Shown piece after piece: positions 25,736-34,662 of a DNA stretch of 64,000 bases; position 1 is the first letter of the stretch, and every line of letters begins with the position of its first letter. The DNA comes from Rhodopirellula sp. (lineage in GTDB: Bacteria > Planctomycetota > Planctomycetia > Pirellulales > Pirellulaceae), in contig PAAT01000136.1 of assembly GCA_002698965.1 (NCBI GenBank), positions 2,800 to 66,799 of the forward strand. Reading direction: 5' to 3'. The notes beneath the pieces are model-generated. The model searched no databases and was not told where the DNA came from. It saw nothing but the letters and a program-made list of their open reading frames with translations. Both the position numbers and the translations under genes were made by a program.

Positions 25736-27571
25736 TTAGTTTACAGCATTGAGATACTCTAATCGGCGTTGCACCAGTGGTTCATCAGAGGCTTTGATCA
25801 TCGATGCATCCACTTTGAATTCGTAGCCATGATGATCCCGCAAAAACACGATGGCATTCATCGCAGCGACAGCCACGGCATTGGAGTCAGACTTTGCTAA
25901 CACCCGATAAATTGTCTGTTGCGGCTCGACAGCATGCAGACTCCCCAACACCTCTGCTGTTCGAATTTGAACCTGAAGGTCTGAATCTGCGAGTAAGGGC
26001 TTCAATGCGGTCAACAATGATTCAATCTTATCGCCAAAGGCGGCACATGCCGTGACCCCCCAGTAACGCACACGTGGGTTATTCGACTTTAATGCTCGTT
26101 GCAATTTCTTGCGAGCCTGTTCCCAGGGCAATAACGCCAAATCCACAACATCCAGCAGATCCTCGATCTCAGCACTTCGTTCCTGCCCAAACCCGATACC
26201 GTTCTGCAAAGCGAGGTCAATCATCTGATTTTCCGGGAACAAACTTAAATCGTTAATCTGTTTCATCTTATCCCGCAGTCTACCTCGCAAATCCATCAGC
26301 ACCGATTGGTGGGCTGCCATGCCTGCGAGATTAACTACCTCATGGGGGTCGGCTTCAACATCAAAAAGCAATTCCACCGGTTTGGCATGGAAGAAATGAG
26401 ACTGTGCCTCATTTAATTCCCCTTTACTATTCAGTTCCCGCCACTGAGAAAATGCCAGCATTCGATAGCGATAATTATTCTGCAGCGAGTCAGGGTAAAA
26501 GTGTTCATACGCTCTTATGTACTTGTACTTACCTTTTCTCAAGCTTCTGGCAAATTCATAGCGTTCATCAAATCGATCCGCATAACCAAATGCTTCGTCT
26601 CGTGCAGCCAGCGATTCGGGCGTGACTCCTTCACCGGCAAATGGCTTACCATCCATACTCTCGGGAACATCCAACCCGGCCAGGTTCAAGACCGTTGGGC
26701 TGAAGTCGATAAAGGATACAAAGCCGTCTTCACGGACACCCTGTGCTGTTGCGAATAAATGCTTGTACTTTTCAGGAAATCGGATAACCAATGGAACATG
26801 CAAACCAGCCTCGTAGATATAACCTTTACTGCGTGGCAAAACACCTCCATGATCCCCAAAATAAAAGATAATCGTGTTTTCGAATAAGCCATCTTGTTTC
26901 AATTGTTCGACAACTTTCCCAATCTGATTGTCAATCACTGTCATACGATCGTGGTAAAACGCCTGCGTATAACGAAAGAGCGGCGTATCCGGGAAGTACG
27001 GAGGCAACTCGACTGTAGCCGGATCTGTCTTTAATGCTTCCCTGTCTATCTGCCCCCACTTGAAATGAAGCGAGCTTTCATGGGACATCCCAAAACTTTG
27101 CATATGGAAGAACGGTTGCGTCTTGTCGGGGCGTTTGCGCCAACTTGCCGTTCGCGAACTTTCATCCCACACTTTGTCTGTGACGATGTTATAGTCCTGC
27201 TTGTTATTGTTTGTGCAATAATAGCCCGCTTCACGCAAATAAACCGGCACCATCTTGACGCCGGCGGGAAGATTAGCAGGCACCATTTTACGGTGATAAT
27301 GAAAACCTGCCCGCGGGCCAAGAATCCCGGTCATGAGTGTGGTACGAGCTACTGAACAAACCGGACTATTGGAAAACGCGTGGTTGAACGTAACGCCTTG
27401 CTGAGCTAACTGACTAATGGCAGGTGTCGGTCCGTTAGGGCCACCATAGTGCTGCATATAGTGAATTGAATTGTCTTCCGACAACAACCAAACGATATTC
27501 GGTCTCTCGGCAGCCGATAACAAACTGGCTAGCATGGTGCCCAAGATGGCAAACACAACTCGATATTTCAC
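25736..27571 (-). CDS. Secreted sulfatase with C-terminal HEAT-like repeats
   Basis: This 611-residue protein has a signal peptide ending near LSAAERPN. The sulfatase core shows IVWLLSEDNS, FYFGDHGGVLPRSKG (metal ligands) and GLHVPLVIRFPEK. The formylglycine motif reads C72-S-V-A-R76, with Val where Pro or Ala is usual. The last 150 or so residues form HEAT/armadillo-like helical repeats (NNPRVRYWGVTACAAFG, DSDLQVQIRTAEVLGSL), found in several planctomycete sulfatases of the sulfamidase-like group. It lies 150 bp upstream of the first sulfatase, in the same direction. Activity depends on whether the atypical motif is still converted. Confidence 0.88.
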   Translation of the reverse strand: MKYRVVFAILGTMLASLLSAAERPNIVWLLSEDNSIHYMQHYGGPNGPTPAISQLAQQGVTFNHAFSNSPVCSVARTTLMTGILGPRAGFHYHRKMVPANLPAGVKMVPVYLREAGYYCTNNNKQDYNIVTDKVWDESSRTASWRKRPDKTQPFFHMQSFGMSHESSLHFKWGQIDREALKTDPATVELPPYFPDTPLFRYTQAFYHDRMTVIDNQIGKVVEQLKQDGLFENTIIFYFGDHGGVLPRSKGYIYEAGLHVPLVIRFPEKYKHLFATAQGVREDGFVSFIDFSPTVLNLAGLDVPESMDGKPFAGEGVTPESLAARDEAFGYADRFDERYEFARSLRKGKYKYIRAYEHFYPDSLQNNYRYRMLAFSQWRELNSKGELNEAQSHFFHAKPVELLFDVEADPHEVVNLAGMAAHQSVLMDLRGRLRDKMKQINDLSLFPENQMIDLALQNGIGFGQERSAEIEDLLDVVDLALLPWEQARKKLQRALKSNNPRVRYWGVTACAAFGDKIESLLTALKPLLADSDLQVQIRTAEVLGSLHAVEPQQTIYRVLAKSDSNAVAVAAMNAIVFLRDHHGYEFKVDASMIKASDEPLVQRRLEYLNAVN

Positions 27572-27648
27572 TTTACCATTCCTCTACGCTTAACTCATGG
27601 ATTTCTTAGCCGCTCATTATGGGACTCGTTCACCAAAATGACAATCCA

Positions 27649-28911
27649 CTACCTTCGATAGAAGGAACTCTCTTTCGAAGCCTTATAAGTGACATCCAAG
27701 TGAGGCGTGTCAAGTTTACGCTGCCCCAGGTGAAGAGATTGCAGAGCGGATTGAACCATCCCCGAGGTCAACAGAGTTCTCTCGATACGATACGGCACCT
27801 TATGGGTCATAAACATCTTCTCCGCGTTGTTCATCAAAGCGGCCGAGTAAACGACGTTAGGATTAGGTGGCAAATAAAAGCAGGTCGACAATGGCTCCAC
27901 TTGCCCTTTAAGCTTGGCCGCAAAATTAAAGTCCCTGACAAGCCCATTCATCAGCATCATGGTTGCTCGCGTCCCATCATTGTATTCCAACTGGTAGCAA
28001 ACCGGGTTTTCCACCAGTTCTTTCATAAGTGCCAAAGACGGATAGCGATGGCTAAAGTCCTCAGTCTGACTAAGGGTTTGGCTACGTGAGAGACAGGCCT
28101 CAAACAACACTGGCGACCACCTTTTGTCTGCCAGATGTTTCCACACAGTGTCTCCCTCCAGAGCATGAATACTTTTCACACCGGTTTCCCCTCCGCTACG
28201 TCGCTCCATCATACACTGGAGGGTTTCTAAAGCATGGAAGTCATAGATATCCTTCGGACCATAAGCCACCACCATCGCTTCCTCAATTTCGGCACCGAAA
28301 GGCAATTCCACTGATGGCATTCTCCAGGTCACGGGAAGTGAACTGCCTGCAAGAAACGGGAACTTAAGCTCCTTACTCTGAGCCACCATATCGGCTGCCC
28401 ACTCAAAGTTCCAACTGAGATGTTTATCATTAAAGATCGGTAAAGATTTCCCTTCTTCCCGAAAGACATCCGTGATTCCATTAAACAAACGATACCGAGG
28501 ATAAAGTTTCTGCCCGATTTCGTTTACTTCATAATCACCATGTTCACCGATCAACAGGACGCAATCCACATCAAGTTTGTCTGTGCCATTTCTTAAGGCC
28601 TCTGCGATCGTTGGGTACACCGTAAATCCGAATTCTTTGGCTCGGCGTTTACTCAGGTCATTATCTTTAATTTGGTCCACATACGCAGAAACCACTTCAA
28701 TTTCCGGATGGTGCCATTTTCCGTTGACTGGATAGCCGACCAAAAATCGGGTCGCCATATGCCAGGCATGCGAACCATACCACCAGGTCGTCGTCACAAT
28801 CGCCATACGTTTCTTTTTGGCAGGACGTTTAGCCAAAGTCTCAGATGACGTTAATAGAACAGCAGGTATCCCTGCGGCTCCCACTTGCAAGAAACCACGA
28901 CGATCTAGCAT
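27649..28911 (-). CDS. Tat-exported protein of unknown function
   Basis: The start at 28911 gives the twin-arginine leader MLDRRGFLQVGAAGIPAVLL and has GGGAG seven bases upstream; a longer frame to 28947 lacks both. The mature part (about 390 residues) begins with MAIVTTTWWYGSHAWHMATRF. It contains segments such as CVLLIGEHGDYEVNEIG and HLSWNFEWAADMV that look like a Rossmann-like nucleotide or sugar fold. No catalytic motif is certain. Proteins of this type are found in planctomycete secreted-enzyme clusters, sometimes loosely related to the Gfo/Idh fold. Here it is the first gene of the minus-strand run, 77 bp before the HEAT-sulfatase, so a link with sulfated glycan use is possible. Confidence 0.7.
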   Translation of the reverse strand: MLDRRGFLQVGAAGIPAVLLTSSETLAKRPAKKKRMAIVTTTWWYGSHAWHMATRFLVGYPVNGKWHHPEIEVVSAYVDQIKDNDLSKRRAKEFGFTVYPTIAEALRNGTDKLDVDCVLLIGEHGDYEVNEIGQKLYPRYRLFNGITDVFREEGKSLPIFNDKHLSWNFEWAADMVAQSKELKFPFLAGSSLPVTWRMPSVELPFGAEIEEAMVVAYGPKDIYDFHALETLQCMMERRSGGETGVKSIHALEGDTVWKHLADKRWSPVLFEACLSRSQTLSQTEDFSHRYPSLALMKELVENPVCYQLEYNDGTRATMMLMNGLVRDFNFAAKLKGQVEPLSTCFYLPPNPNVVYSAALMNNAEKMFMTHKVPYRIERTLLTSGMVQSALQSLHLGQRKLDTPHLDVTYKASKESSFYRR

Positions 28912-29077
28912 GACGATTCTCCCAACGAGTTCGAGTTTCGTATTCAATCAAACAAAACTTTATTGTAGCTGTTTTGAGAAACTGTCTGTTAATCCAAAAC
29001 GGATACCAACAGTTGCATTTATTGCACAATCGGCGATGATAATGGCAACTAACCTTCAGCACACAGGTTCCAGAACT

Positions 29078-30928
29078 ATGTATTACCGACTCAGCTTAGC
29101 ATTGCTTACGACCATCACACTTTCCACCTTATCTTTGGCCCATCAAGGTCCCGACCCTCTTTCGCACTGGTATCTCCAATCGAAACACATCAAAGATGGT
29201 CGCTTAGAGTCACGTCTCGGCCCCAATGGCCAACTCCTTATGAAACCTCGATTTGTAGCCGACTCAGGAGGAGACGCATTGATTTTTGAAGGGCGTAACG
29301 CGGGTTGCATCCTGGCCAAAGACCTTAAAACAGCCCAGGCCTACCTTCCAAAAAGAGAACTTACTATTTCGGCATGGTGCAGTATCGATACACGGCAAAG
29401 CTGGGGAGGCATCTTGGGTTTTATTCAGGACAACGCTGAGCATGAAAAGGGGTGGGTTCTGGGATACGATCAGGAAACGTTTTACTTCGCATTGGCTACG
29501 ACCGGTGTTGACGATGGTGACGGAAAAATGAACTATTTCAAAGCCACCACAAAGTACGAACTTGGCAAGTTGTACCACGTTGCGGCAGTTTTTGACGGTA
29601 AAACGACTGAACTCTATGTCAATGGAGTAAAGGAACTTAGCAGCGAAGAACAACATGGCGATATTGATTATCCGGAATCCGCGGTATACAGCCTCGGAAT
29701 TTACCTGGACTCAAATGAACGTTATCCCCACCACGGTCGAATCCGTGAGGTGAAGGTGTATGACAATGCAGCTCAACCGGAATGGGTTGCTCAAGAGTTC
29801 GCTCACCATCGGATGCTTGCTCAAGAAGGCCCGAATCCTCAGGAACCACACTTTGAATTATTAGTTGCTCCATACCTGCAATTTGCTACTCAAACATCCA
29901 TGACGGTGATGTGGCATACGAGTGCCACAGCAACATCCGTTGTTCATTACGGAGAAACAATTGACTGCAGTAATTCAGTCGAACTAAATCCCAGCCGCAT
30001 CCATGAGGTCGTACTTAAAGATTTAAAACCTAATACACAATACTTTTACCGAGTGGAATCTACCACTCCCGGCGGCAAGCAATATAAAAGTGAGCCGGCA
30101 ACCTTTCGTACTGCTGTTGATTCTGACACCCCCTATGCATTTGCTGTCATCAGTGACACCCAGGGCAATCCCACGGTATCTGGCCAGATCGCTCAGCTTG
30201 CATGGGAACAACGTCCAAGTTTTGTATTACACTCGGGCGATCTAGTGTCCACTGGCAGTGACCATAACCATTGGCTGGAACATTTCTTCCCGGGGATGCG
30301 TCCCCTAATCAATCATGTCCCTTTTTACCCTGTTTTAGGTAATCATGAGCAAAACGCAGAACACTATTACAACTATGTGTCACTTCCGTCACCAGAGTAT
30401 TTCTATACCTTCACCTATGGAAACTGTCAGTTCTTCATGATCGACACGAATCAAAAAGTGGAACCGGGAAGCGAGCAGTATGAATGGCTAAAAACATCCC
30501 TTGCTGAATCGAACACCAAATGGAAATTCGTTTGTCATCACCACCCTCCTTATTCATCGGACGAAAATGATTACGGTAATTTATGGAAAACGAACAAGGG
30601 TACTCAGGGAGACTTGAGAGCAAGGCAATTGGTGCCCTTATATGAAGAACACGGGGTCGACATTGTATGGAATGGACACATCCACTCATATGAAAGGACG
30701 TGGAGAATCCGAAAGGGGAAAGCTGTAGAATCAAATGCACCGTTTTACATGATTACCGGTGGAGGTGGAGGCGGACTGGAAACACCAGCTCCCACCCGGC
30801 CATTTTTCCAAAACAACGTTCGCCGAGGACATCACTATGTGATGGTACATATCAATGGCGGAACATTGGAACTCAAATCTTACACACTCAATGACCGACT
30901 ATTTGATCAATTACAAATCAGGAAATAG
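29078..30928 (+). CDS. LamG-purple acid phosphatase-like metallophosphoesterase, secreted
   Basis: ATG 29078 gives a signal peptide (MYYRLSLALLTTITLSTLSLA) and is preferred over the open frame extending back to 28817. The 616-residue product has a LamG/concanavalin-like domain (about 35-255: LTISAWCSIDTRQSWGGILG, LYHVAAVFDGKTTELYVNG). A fibronectin-like purple-acid-phosphatase N-domain follows (SMTVMWHTSATATSVVHYG), then the metallophosphoesterase domain. Its metal motifs are VISDTQGN, LHSGDLVS, VLGNHEQN, CHHHPPYS and NGHIHSYERTW. It should hydrolyse phosphate mono- or diesters outside the cytoplasm. The lactonase-type gene follows after 4 bp, so the two form an operon. Confidence 0.9.
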   Translation: MYYRLSLALLTTITLSTLSLAHQGPDPLSHWYLQSKHIKDGRLESRLGPNGQLLMKPRFVADSGGDALIFEGRNAGCILAKDLKTAQAYLPKRELTISAWCSIDTRQSWGGILGFIQDNAEHEKGWVLGYDQETFYFALATTGVDDGDGKMNYFKATTKYELGKLYHVAAVFDGKTTELYVNGVKELSSEEQHGDIDYPESAVYSLGIYLDSNERYPHHGRIREVKVYDNAAQPEWVAQEFAHHRMLAQEGPNPQEPHFELLVAPYLQFATQTSMTVMWHTSATATSVVHYGETIDCSNSVELNPSRIHEVVLKDLKPNTQYFYRVESTTPGGKQYKSEPATFRTAVDSDTPYAFAVISDTQGNPTVSGQIAQLAWEQRPSFVLHSGDLVSTGSDHNHWLEHFFPGMRPLINHVPFYPVLGNHEQNAEHYYNYVSLPSPEYFYTFTYGNCQFFMIDTNQKVEPGSEQYEWLKTSLAESNTKWKFVCHHHPPYSSDENDYGNLWKTNKGTQGDLRARQLVPLYEEHGVDIVWNGHIHSYERTWRIRKGKAVESNAPFYMITGGGGGGLETPAPTRPFFQNNVRRGHHYVMVHINGGTLELKSYTLNDRLFDQLQIRK

Positions 30929-30932
30929 AACC

Positions 30933-32042
30933 ATGAAATCTCTTTGCATCTCTTTTTTGGCGGTCATGATAAGCAGCCATATTACTCGAGCCAACGGTGC
31001 TCAGATCATGTATCTGGCATCGATCAGCGACAAAAACATTGTTTCCTATCAACTCAATGAAAAGACGGGGGAGTTAACAGCCGTTAACACCACGACGCTT
31101 CCTATTTCCCCTGGTCCTATGTGTTTCTCTCCGTGTGGAAAGTACCTATATGCTGCGATGGCCGGCAAAGACTCCAAGAATGAGACTGTCAGTGCAATTG
31201 CCTCACTTAAAATCGGTAACAACGGGAAACTCGAACTGGTAACCTATGCGAAAATCGACATACGTGCCCCTTATATTCAAGTGGACCCCACAGGCAATTT
31301 TGCCATGACCGCGCACTACGCGACTGGTGAAGTCAACGTCTACAAAATCAAAGATCAACTCATCACTGGGGAAAACATTGATCATCACAAAACTGAAAGA
31401 ACAGCTCACTGCATCGAATTTGATCGAACTGGAAAATTCGTATATGTGCCTCATACCAGTCCGAACAAAGTGTACCAATATCGTCTCAATCTCGAGACGG
31501 GCAGACTCACTCCCTTAAAACAGCCCTGGGTGGTCGGGCCGGACGAAGACCATCAATATCATCAGCCTCGCCATATCGCCTTTCACCCCACACTAGATAT
31601 GGCGTATACCTCCAATGAGCGGGGGGGAGGGATAAGTGGCTACAAGCTTAACACTCGCAACGGCATGCTTACACTCTCCCAAACACTTTCCAGCCTTCCG
31701 GAAGGATATACCGGAAGTAGTGCTGCGGCGGACATAAAGATCACGCCCAATGGGAATTTCGCGTACGTCTCCAATCGAGATACTGAAACACGAGACCGTC
31801 ATCAGGATTCGATTGCTGCCTTCAAGATCGACAGCAAAGGAAAACTAACTCGGATCGGCACATTCCCCACCGTCTGGTTTCCACGCAGCATCTCGATCGA
31901 CGGCACCGGGAACTATCTTGTCGTAGCGGGACAGAAAAGTGGCACCATCGTGACCTATCGGATTGACACTGAGAGTGGCGAGTTAAGACGATTGAAAGAA
32001 TACGATGTCGGTGACGGTACCATTTGGACCATGTGGCAATAG
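30933..32042 (+). CDS. Secreted lactonase-type beta-propeller (6-phosphogluconolactonase-like family)
   Basis: The 369-residue product from ATG 30933 has a signal peptide (about 1-23). It then has repeated blades of the Pgl/lactonase family: QIMYLASISDKNIVSYQLNEKTGEL, YLYAAMAGKD, YIQVDPTGNFAMTAHY, IEFDRTGKFVYVPHT, RHIAFHPTLDMAYTSNE, ITPNGNFAYVSNRD and ISIDGTGNYLVVAGQ. The regular spacing supports a seven-bladed propeller. In the family some members hydrolyse sugar lactones; export and lack of a confirmed active site leave the substrate open. It is 4 bp after the phosphatase gene. Confidence 0.85.
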   Translation: MKSLCISFLAVMISSHITRANGAQIMYLASISDKNIVSYQLNEKTGELTAVNTTTLPISPGPMCFSPCGKYLYAAMAGKDSKNETVSAIASLKIGNNGKLELVTYAKIDIRAPYIQVDPTGNFAMTAHYATGEVNVYKIKDQLITGENIDHHKTERTAHCIEFDRTGKFVYVPHTSPNKVYQYRLNLETGRLTPLKQPWVVGPDEDHQYHQPRHIAFHPTLDMAYTSNERGGGISGYKLNTRNGMLTLSQTLSSLPEGYTGSSAAADIKITPNGNFAYVSNRDTETRDRHQDSIAAFKIDSKGKLTRIGTFPTVWFPRSISIDGTGNYLVVAGQKSGTIVTYRIDTESGELRRLKEYDVGDGTIWTMWQ

Positions 32043-32045
32043 CCC

Positions 32046-32810
32046 CTAGACACGCCTTAATAGAAAAACCGCGTCTCCCAATTGGTTGTCTAACGGTTGG
32101 GGTTCATCCATTTCGTAATAGAAGTCATAAACTTCCGCCAATTCAAACTGTTGTGTCTTCGAAAAAAGGCTTTTCGCTTGAGCGGCTGTATAAATTCTCA
32201 TTTGATATTCAGTCGTAAACTCTTTAACCTCTCTACCCCCCTTCACCTGCATCCGGAACCGCAACGTTTCGGTACGTTTTCTTCGACTAGCATTGTATGC
32301 ATCGAGCGTCATATGGACAGAAATGCCTGCATGCCTGGCTATCCAATATTCACGATCTTCTAAAGCAGCATCCGGTGGCAGTAGATGAAATCCCAAAATA
32401 TAGTATCCACCTTTCTTTAAGCTTGAAGCCACAAGTTCAAGATGTTGCAGGGCATCACGCTCGGACAATAGATGGCGGAATGTGTTGACTGTATTAATCG
32501 CAATATCAACCTTCGGTTGACAGGTGAATGCGAGCATATCGGCCACGCTCACATCTGCCTTCAGTCGATTTCTCCTGAGACGTTTCTTGAGATACGTTAT
32601 GGCCGGCTGACTTAAGTCGATCGCTGTCACGTCAAAACCTCGACGAGCCAACTCCACGACTAATCGCCCGCCCCCACAACCGGGTTCATAAATACGTTTT
32701 GCTCGACCTCGCATCAACCTTTGAGAAACTGCTTCCACAAAATCAGCTTCTTCCCGGGTTGAATCCCGGAATGCGAGATCCCAGTATTGTGGGTAATCGT
32801 AACAATCCAT
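32046..32810 (-). CDS. Class I SAM-dependent methyltransferase
   Basis: The product from ATG 32810 is 254 residues, beginning MDCYDYPQYWDLAF as is typical of this methyltransferase group; an upstream TTG at 32855 is less convincing. SAM-binding motif I is IYEPGCGGGRLVVELARRGF, motif II is VTAIDLSQPAITYL, and VSVADMLAF and IAINTVNTFRHLL follow. No membrane segment is seen. The substrate is not evident; a small molecule is likely from the fold. It is a lone minus-strand gene, tail to tail with the propeller gene (3 bp apart) and divergent from the DUF1080 gene. Confidence 0.85.
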   Translation of the reverse strand: MDCYDYPQYWDLAFRDSTREEADFVEAVSQRLMRGRAKRIYEPGCGGGRLVVELARRGFDVTAIDLSQPAITYLKKRLRRNRLKADVSVADMLAFTCQPKVDIAINTVNTFRHLLSERDALQHLELVASSLKKGGYYILGFHLLPPDAALEDREYWIARHAGISVHMTLDAYNASRRKRTETLRFRMQVKGGREVKEFTTEYQMRIYTAAQAKSLFSKTQQFELAEVYDFYYEMDEPQPLDNQLGDAVFLLRRV

Positions 32811-32974
32811 ACCAATACTATCGGCCAACGGCAACGTAATCCTCTGCTTTATCAAACCTACAAAGCTGCGTTTCAGATTACTACCCTGCTCATACTATTG
32901 ATGTATAATCAAACGTCGTGATAAATCATCACCTACAAAAGACAATTTCCAAATCACAAACACAGGATTTTTTT

Positions 32975-33640
32975 ATGAAACGATTTGCATTAAGCATAGT
33001 TCTGGCTTTTACCGTTTCTGCATCCCTCTCAGCAGACGAGTGGGTAAATCTATTTAACGGCAAGAACCTCGACAACTGGATCCAAAAAAATGGGACCGCC
33101 ACTTATCGAATTGATGGTGATGCCATCACAGGCAAGACCAACGAAGGGAGCCCCAACAGTTTCCTTTGCACTAAAAAGCTTTATGGCGATTTCGAATTGG
33201 AATTCGAAGTCAAAGTAGCCAATGAACTCAATAGTGGTGTTCAGATTCGCAGTCAAACAAAAGAAGTCCCTGAAGGAAGCAAAATCAAATTTGGTCGTGT
33301 GAACGGACCTCAGGTAGAAATCGAAGCGAGTGGTGCCAAAGGGGCAGAAGCTGGTTACGTGTATGGTGAAGCTACGGGTCGTGGTTGGCTCACGACGCCT
33401 GAACGGTTAAAGCCTCACAAGCACTTCAAAGATGGTGAGTGGAATCAATTCCGAATTGTTGCCAAAGGTCCAAAAATTGAAACTTGGATCAATGGCCAGC
33501 ACATTGAGACATTGGTCGACGAAGCAATTTACAAGACTCACGCCAAAGGTTTTATCGGTCTTCAGGTACATGGCATCAGAAAGGGAACTGGTCCATACGA
33601 GGTTTCCTGGAAAAACATTAAGCTCAAAGAGCTTAAATAA
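32975..33640 (+). CDS. DUF1080 (3-keto-disaccharide hydrolase-type) secreted protein
   Basis: ATG 32975 gives a short signal peptide ending ASLSADEW. The 221-residue protein fits DUF1080 well: WVNLFNGKNLDNWIQKNG, IDGDAITGKT, YGDFELEFEVKV, NSGVQIRSQ, WNQFRIVAKGPKIETWINGQ and GFIGLQVHG. The fold is a concanavalin-like sandwich, and members have recently been described as 3-keto-glycoside hydrolases or glycan binding domains. Such enzymes would follow Gfo/Idh-type oxidation of sugars, of which this window has several. A strong terminator follows. Confidence 0.92.
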   Translation: MKRFALSIVLAFTVSASLSADEWVNLFNGKNLDNWIQKNGTATYRIDGDAITGKTNEGSPNSFLCTKKLYGDFELEFEVKVANELNSGVQIRSQTKEVPEGSKIKFGRVNGPQVEIEASGAKGAEAGYVYGEATGRGWLTTPERLKPHKHFKDGEWNQFRIVAKGPKIETWINGQHIETLVDEAIYKTHAKGFIGLQVHGIRKGTGPYEVSWKNIKLKELK

Positions 33641-33666
33641 CCCCCTGATCAACACCCCTATTAACT

Positions 33667-33705
33667 AATCGGGAAACTACGTTATCAGTAGTTTCCCGAT
33701 TTTTT
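33667..33705 (+). terminator. Rho-independent terminator after the DUF1080 gene
   Basis: A perfect 14-base inverted repeat, AATCGGGAAACTAC (33667-33680) and GTAGTTTCCCGATT (33688-33701), encloses a 7-base loop and is followed directly by a T-run. It ends the DUF1080 transcript. The next start codon lies only four bases beyond the T-run at 33709. Confidence 0.93.
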
Positions 33706-33708
33706 ATC

Positions 33709-34662
33709 ATGCGAAACACATTACTCACCCTCTGCCTCACCATTGCGAGCCTTAGCGTCTGCCAGGGGCAGATAACGGTGAAGCCAGCGGACTTTACCGA
33801 CCCTATCTATCTCTCTAAAAACCTCCAGGGTAGTACGCTCAAACTTACCGTCACACCTCGACTGGCTGGTGCCGTCCACAGCATTCAATGGAAAGGGCAG
33901 GAATTTATTAATAGCCATGATCATGGTCGCCAGATGCAATCAGCAAGTAATTTCGATCGCGGCACAGACTTCAGCGGCGAGACGTTCAATCCAACAGAAG
34001 CGGGATCACGCAATGACGGAATCGGCACTTCCAGCACCAGCAAACTGCTGCAACTAACCCACACAAAAAACCAATTGCAAACAACCTCGCAAATGGCATT
34101 CTGGCTGGCACCTGGCCAAACGTCTTCTGGAAACCCGGCAAAGAACAAAACTTTATTATCCAACCACCTATTAACCAAACGAATTACACTGGGATTTAAG
34201 CAATGGGATCATGTGATTCGATATGAAGCTACGTTCAACACCCCTATCGGAGAATTTCATCGATATGCTCAATTTGAAGCCGTAACCGGGTATATGCCTG
34301 AGCGATTCGATACATTCTGGGGAGTCAATTTAAGTCGGCAACAACTTGTCCCTCTGAGTGATGGTCCGGGAGAGCAGCGACACCCGGTTATCCTCTCCTT
34401 TAAAGACCGAACATTCGCAATGGGTGTCTACTCCCCTCAACAGCCCAGCAAGGGGTATGAAAATGCTGGCTACGGAAGATTCCGATTTCAAGCCGCCAAA
34501 GTAACAAAGTGGAACAGTGTCTTTCGCATTCGAGACAAGGATGGTGTACCTGCCGGAGATTATTATTTTGACAACTATGTGGTCATCGGTAATCTCACCG
34601 TCGTCATGCGGACAATCCTTGAGTTAGAACAATACTTCAAAGCTAGCAAAGAACACAATTAG
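33709..34662 (+). CDS. Secreted protein of unknown function
   Basis: I do not recognise this 317-residue protein beyond a signal peptide (MRNTLLTLCLTIASLSVCQG). The body is beta-rich, with AGAVHSIQWKGQEFINSHDHG near the N-terminus. The central FDTFWGVNLSRQQLVPLSDG and the C-terminal DNYVVIGNLTVVMRT are also candidate conserved blocks. The opening resembles the beta-sandwich of aldose-1-epimerase-like or carbohydrate-binding proteins, but no catalytic His/Glu pattern is clear. The start is unusual: it lies just after the T-run of a terminator, with no room for a normal ribosome site. The stop codon overlaps that of the S41 protease on the other strand (shared TTAG). Confidence 0.7.
   Translation: MRNTLLTLCLTIASLSVCQGQITVKPADFTDPIYLSKNLQGSTLKLTVTPRLAGAVHSIQWKGQEFINSHDHGRQMQSASNFDRGTDFSGETFNPTEAGSRNDGIGTSSTSKLLQLTHTKNQLQTTSQMAFWLAPGQTSSGNPAKNKTLLSNHLLTKRITLGFKQWDHVIRYEATFNTPIGEFHRYAQFEAVTGYMPERFDTFWGVNLSRQQLVPLSDGPGEQRHPVILSFKDRTFAMGVYSPQQPSKGYENAGYGRFRFQAAKVTKWNSVFRIRDKDGVPAGDYYFDNYVVIGNLTVVMRTILELEQYFKASKEHN

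Noticed and set aside
28817-29077. In-frame extension of the LamG-phosphatase upstream to 28817.
   Set aside because: The extension overlaps the divergent Tat gene, is polar and lacks family sequence; the signal peptide begins at 29078.
34659-34662. Convergent stop codons sharing TTAG (also at 61600-61603) as a special overlap.
   Set aside because: A TAG on one strand preceded by T gives TAA on the other by simple complementarity, so this is a coincidence of tight packing.
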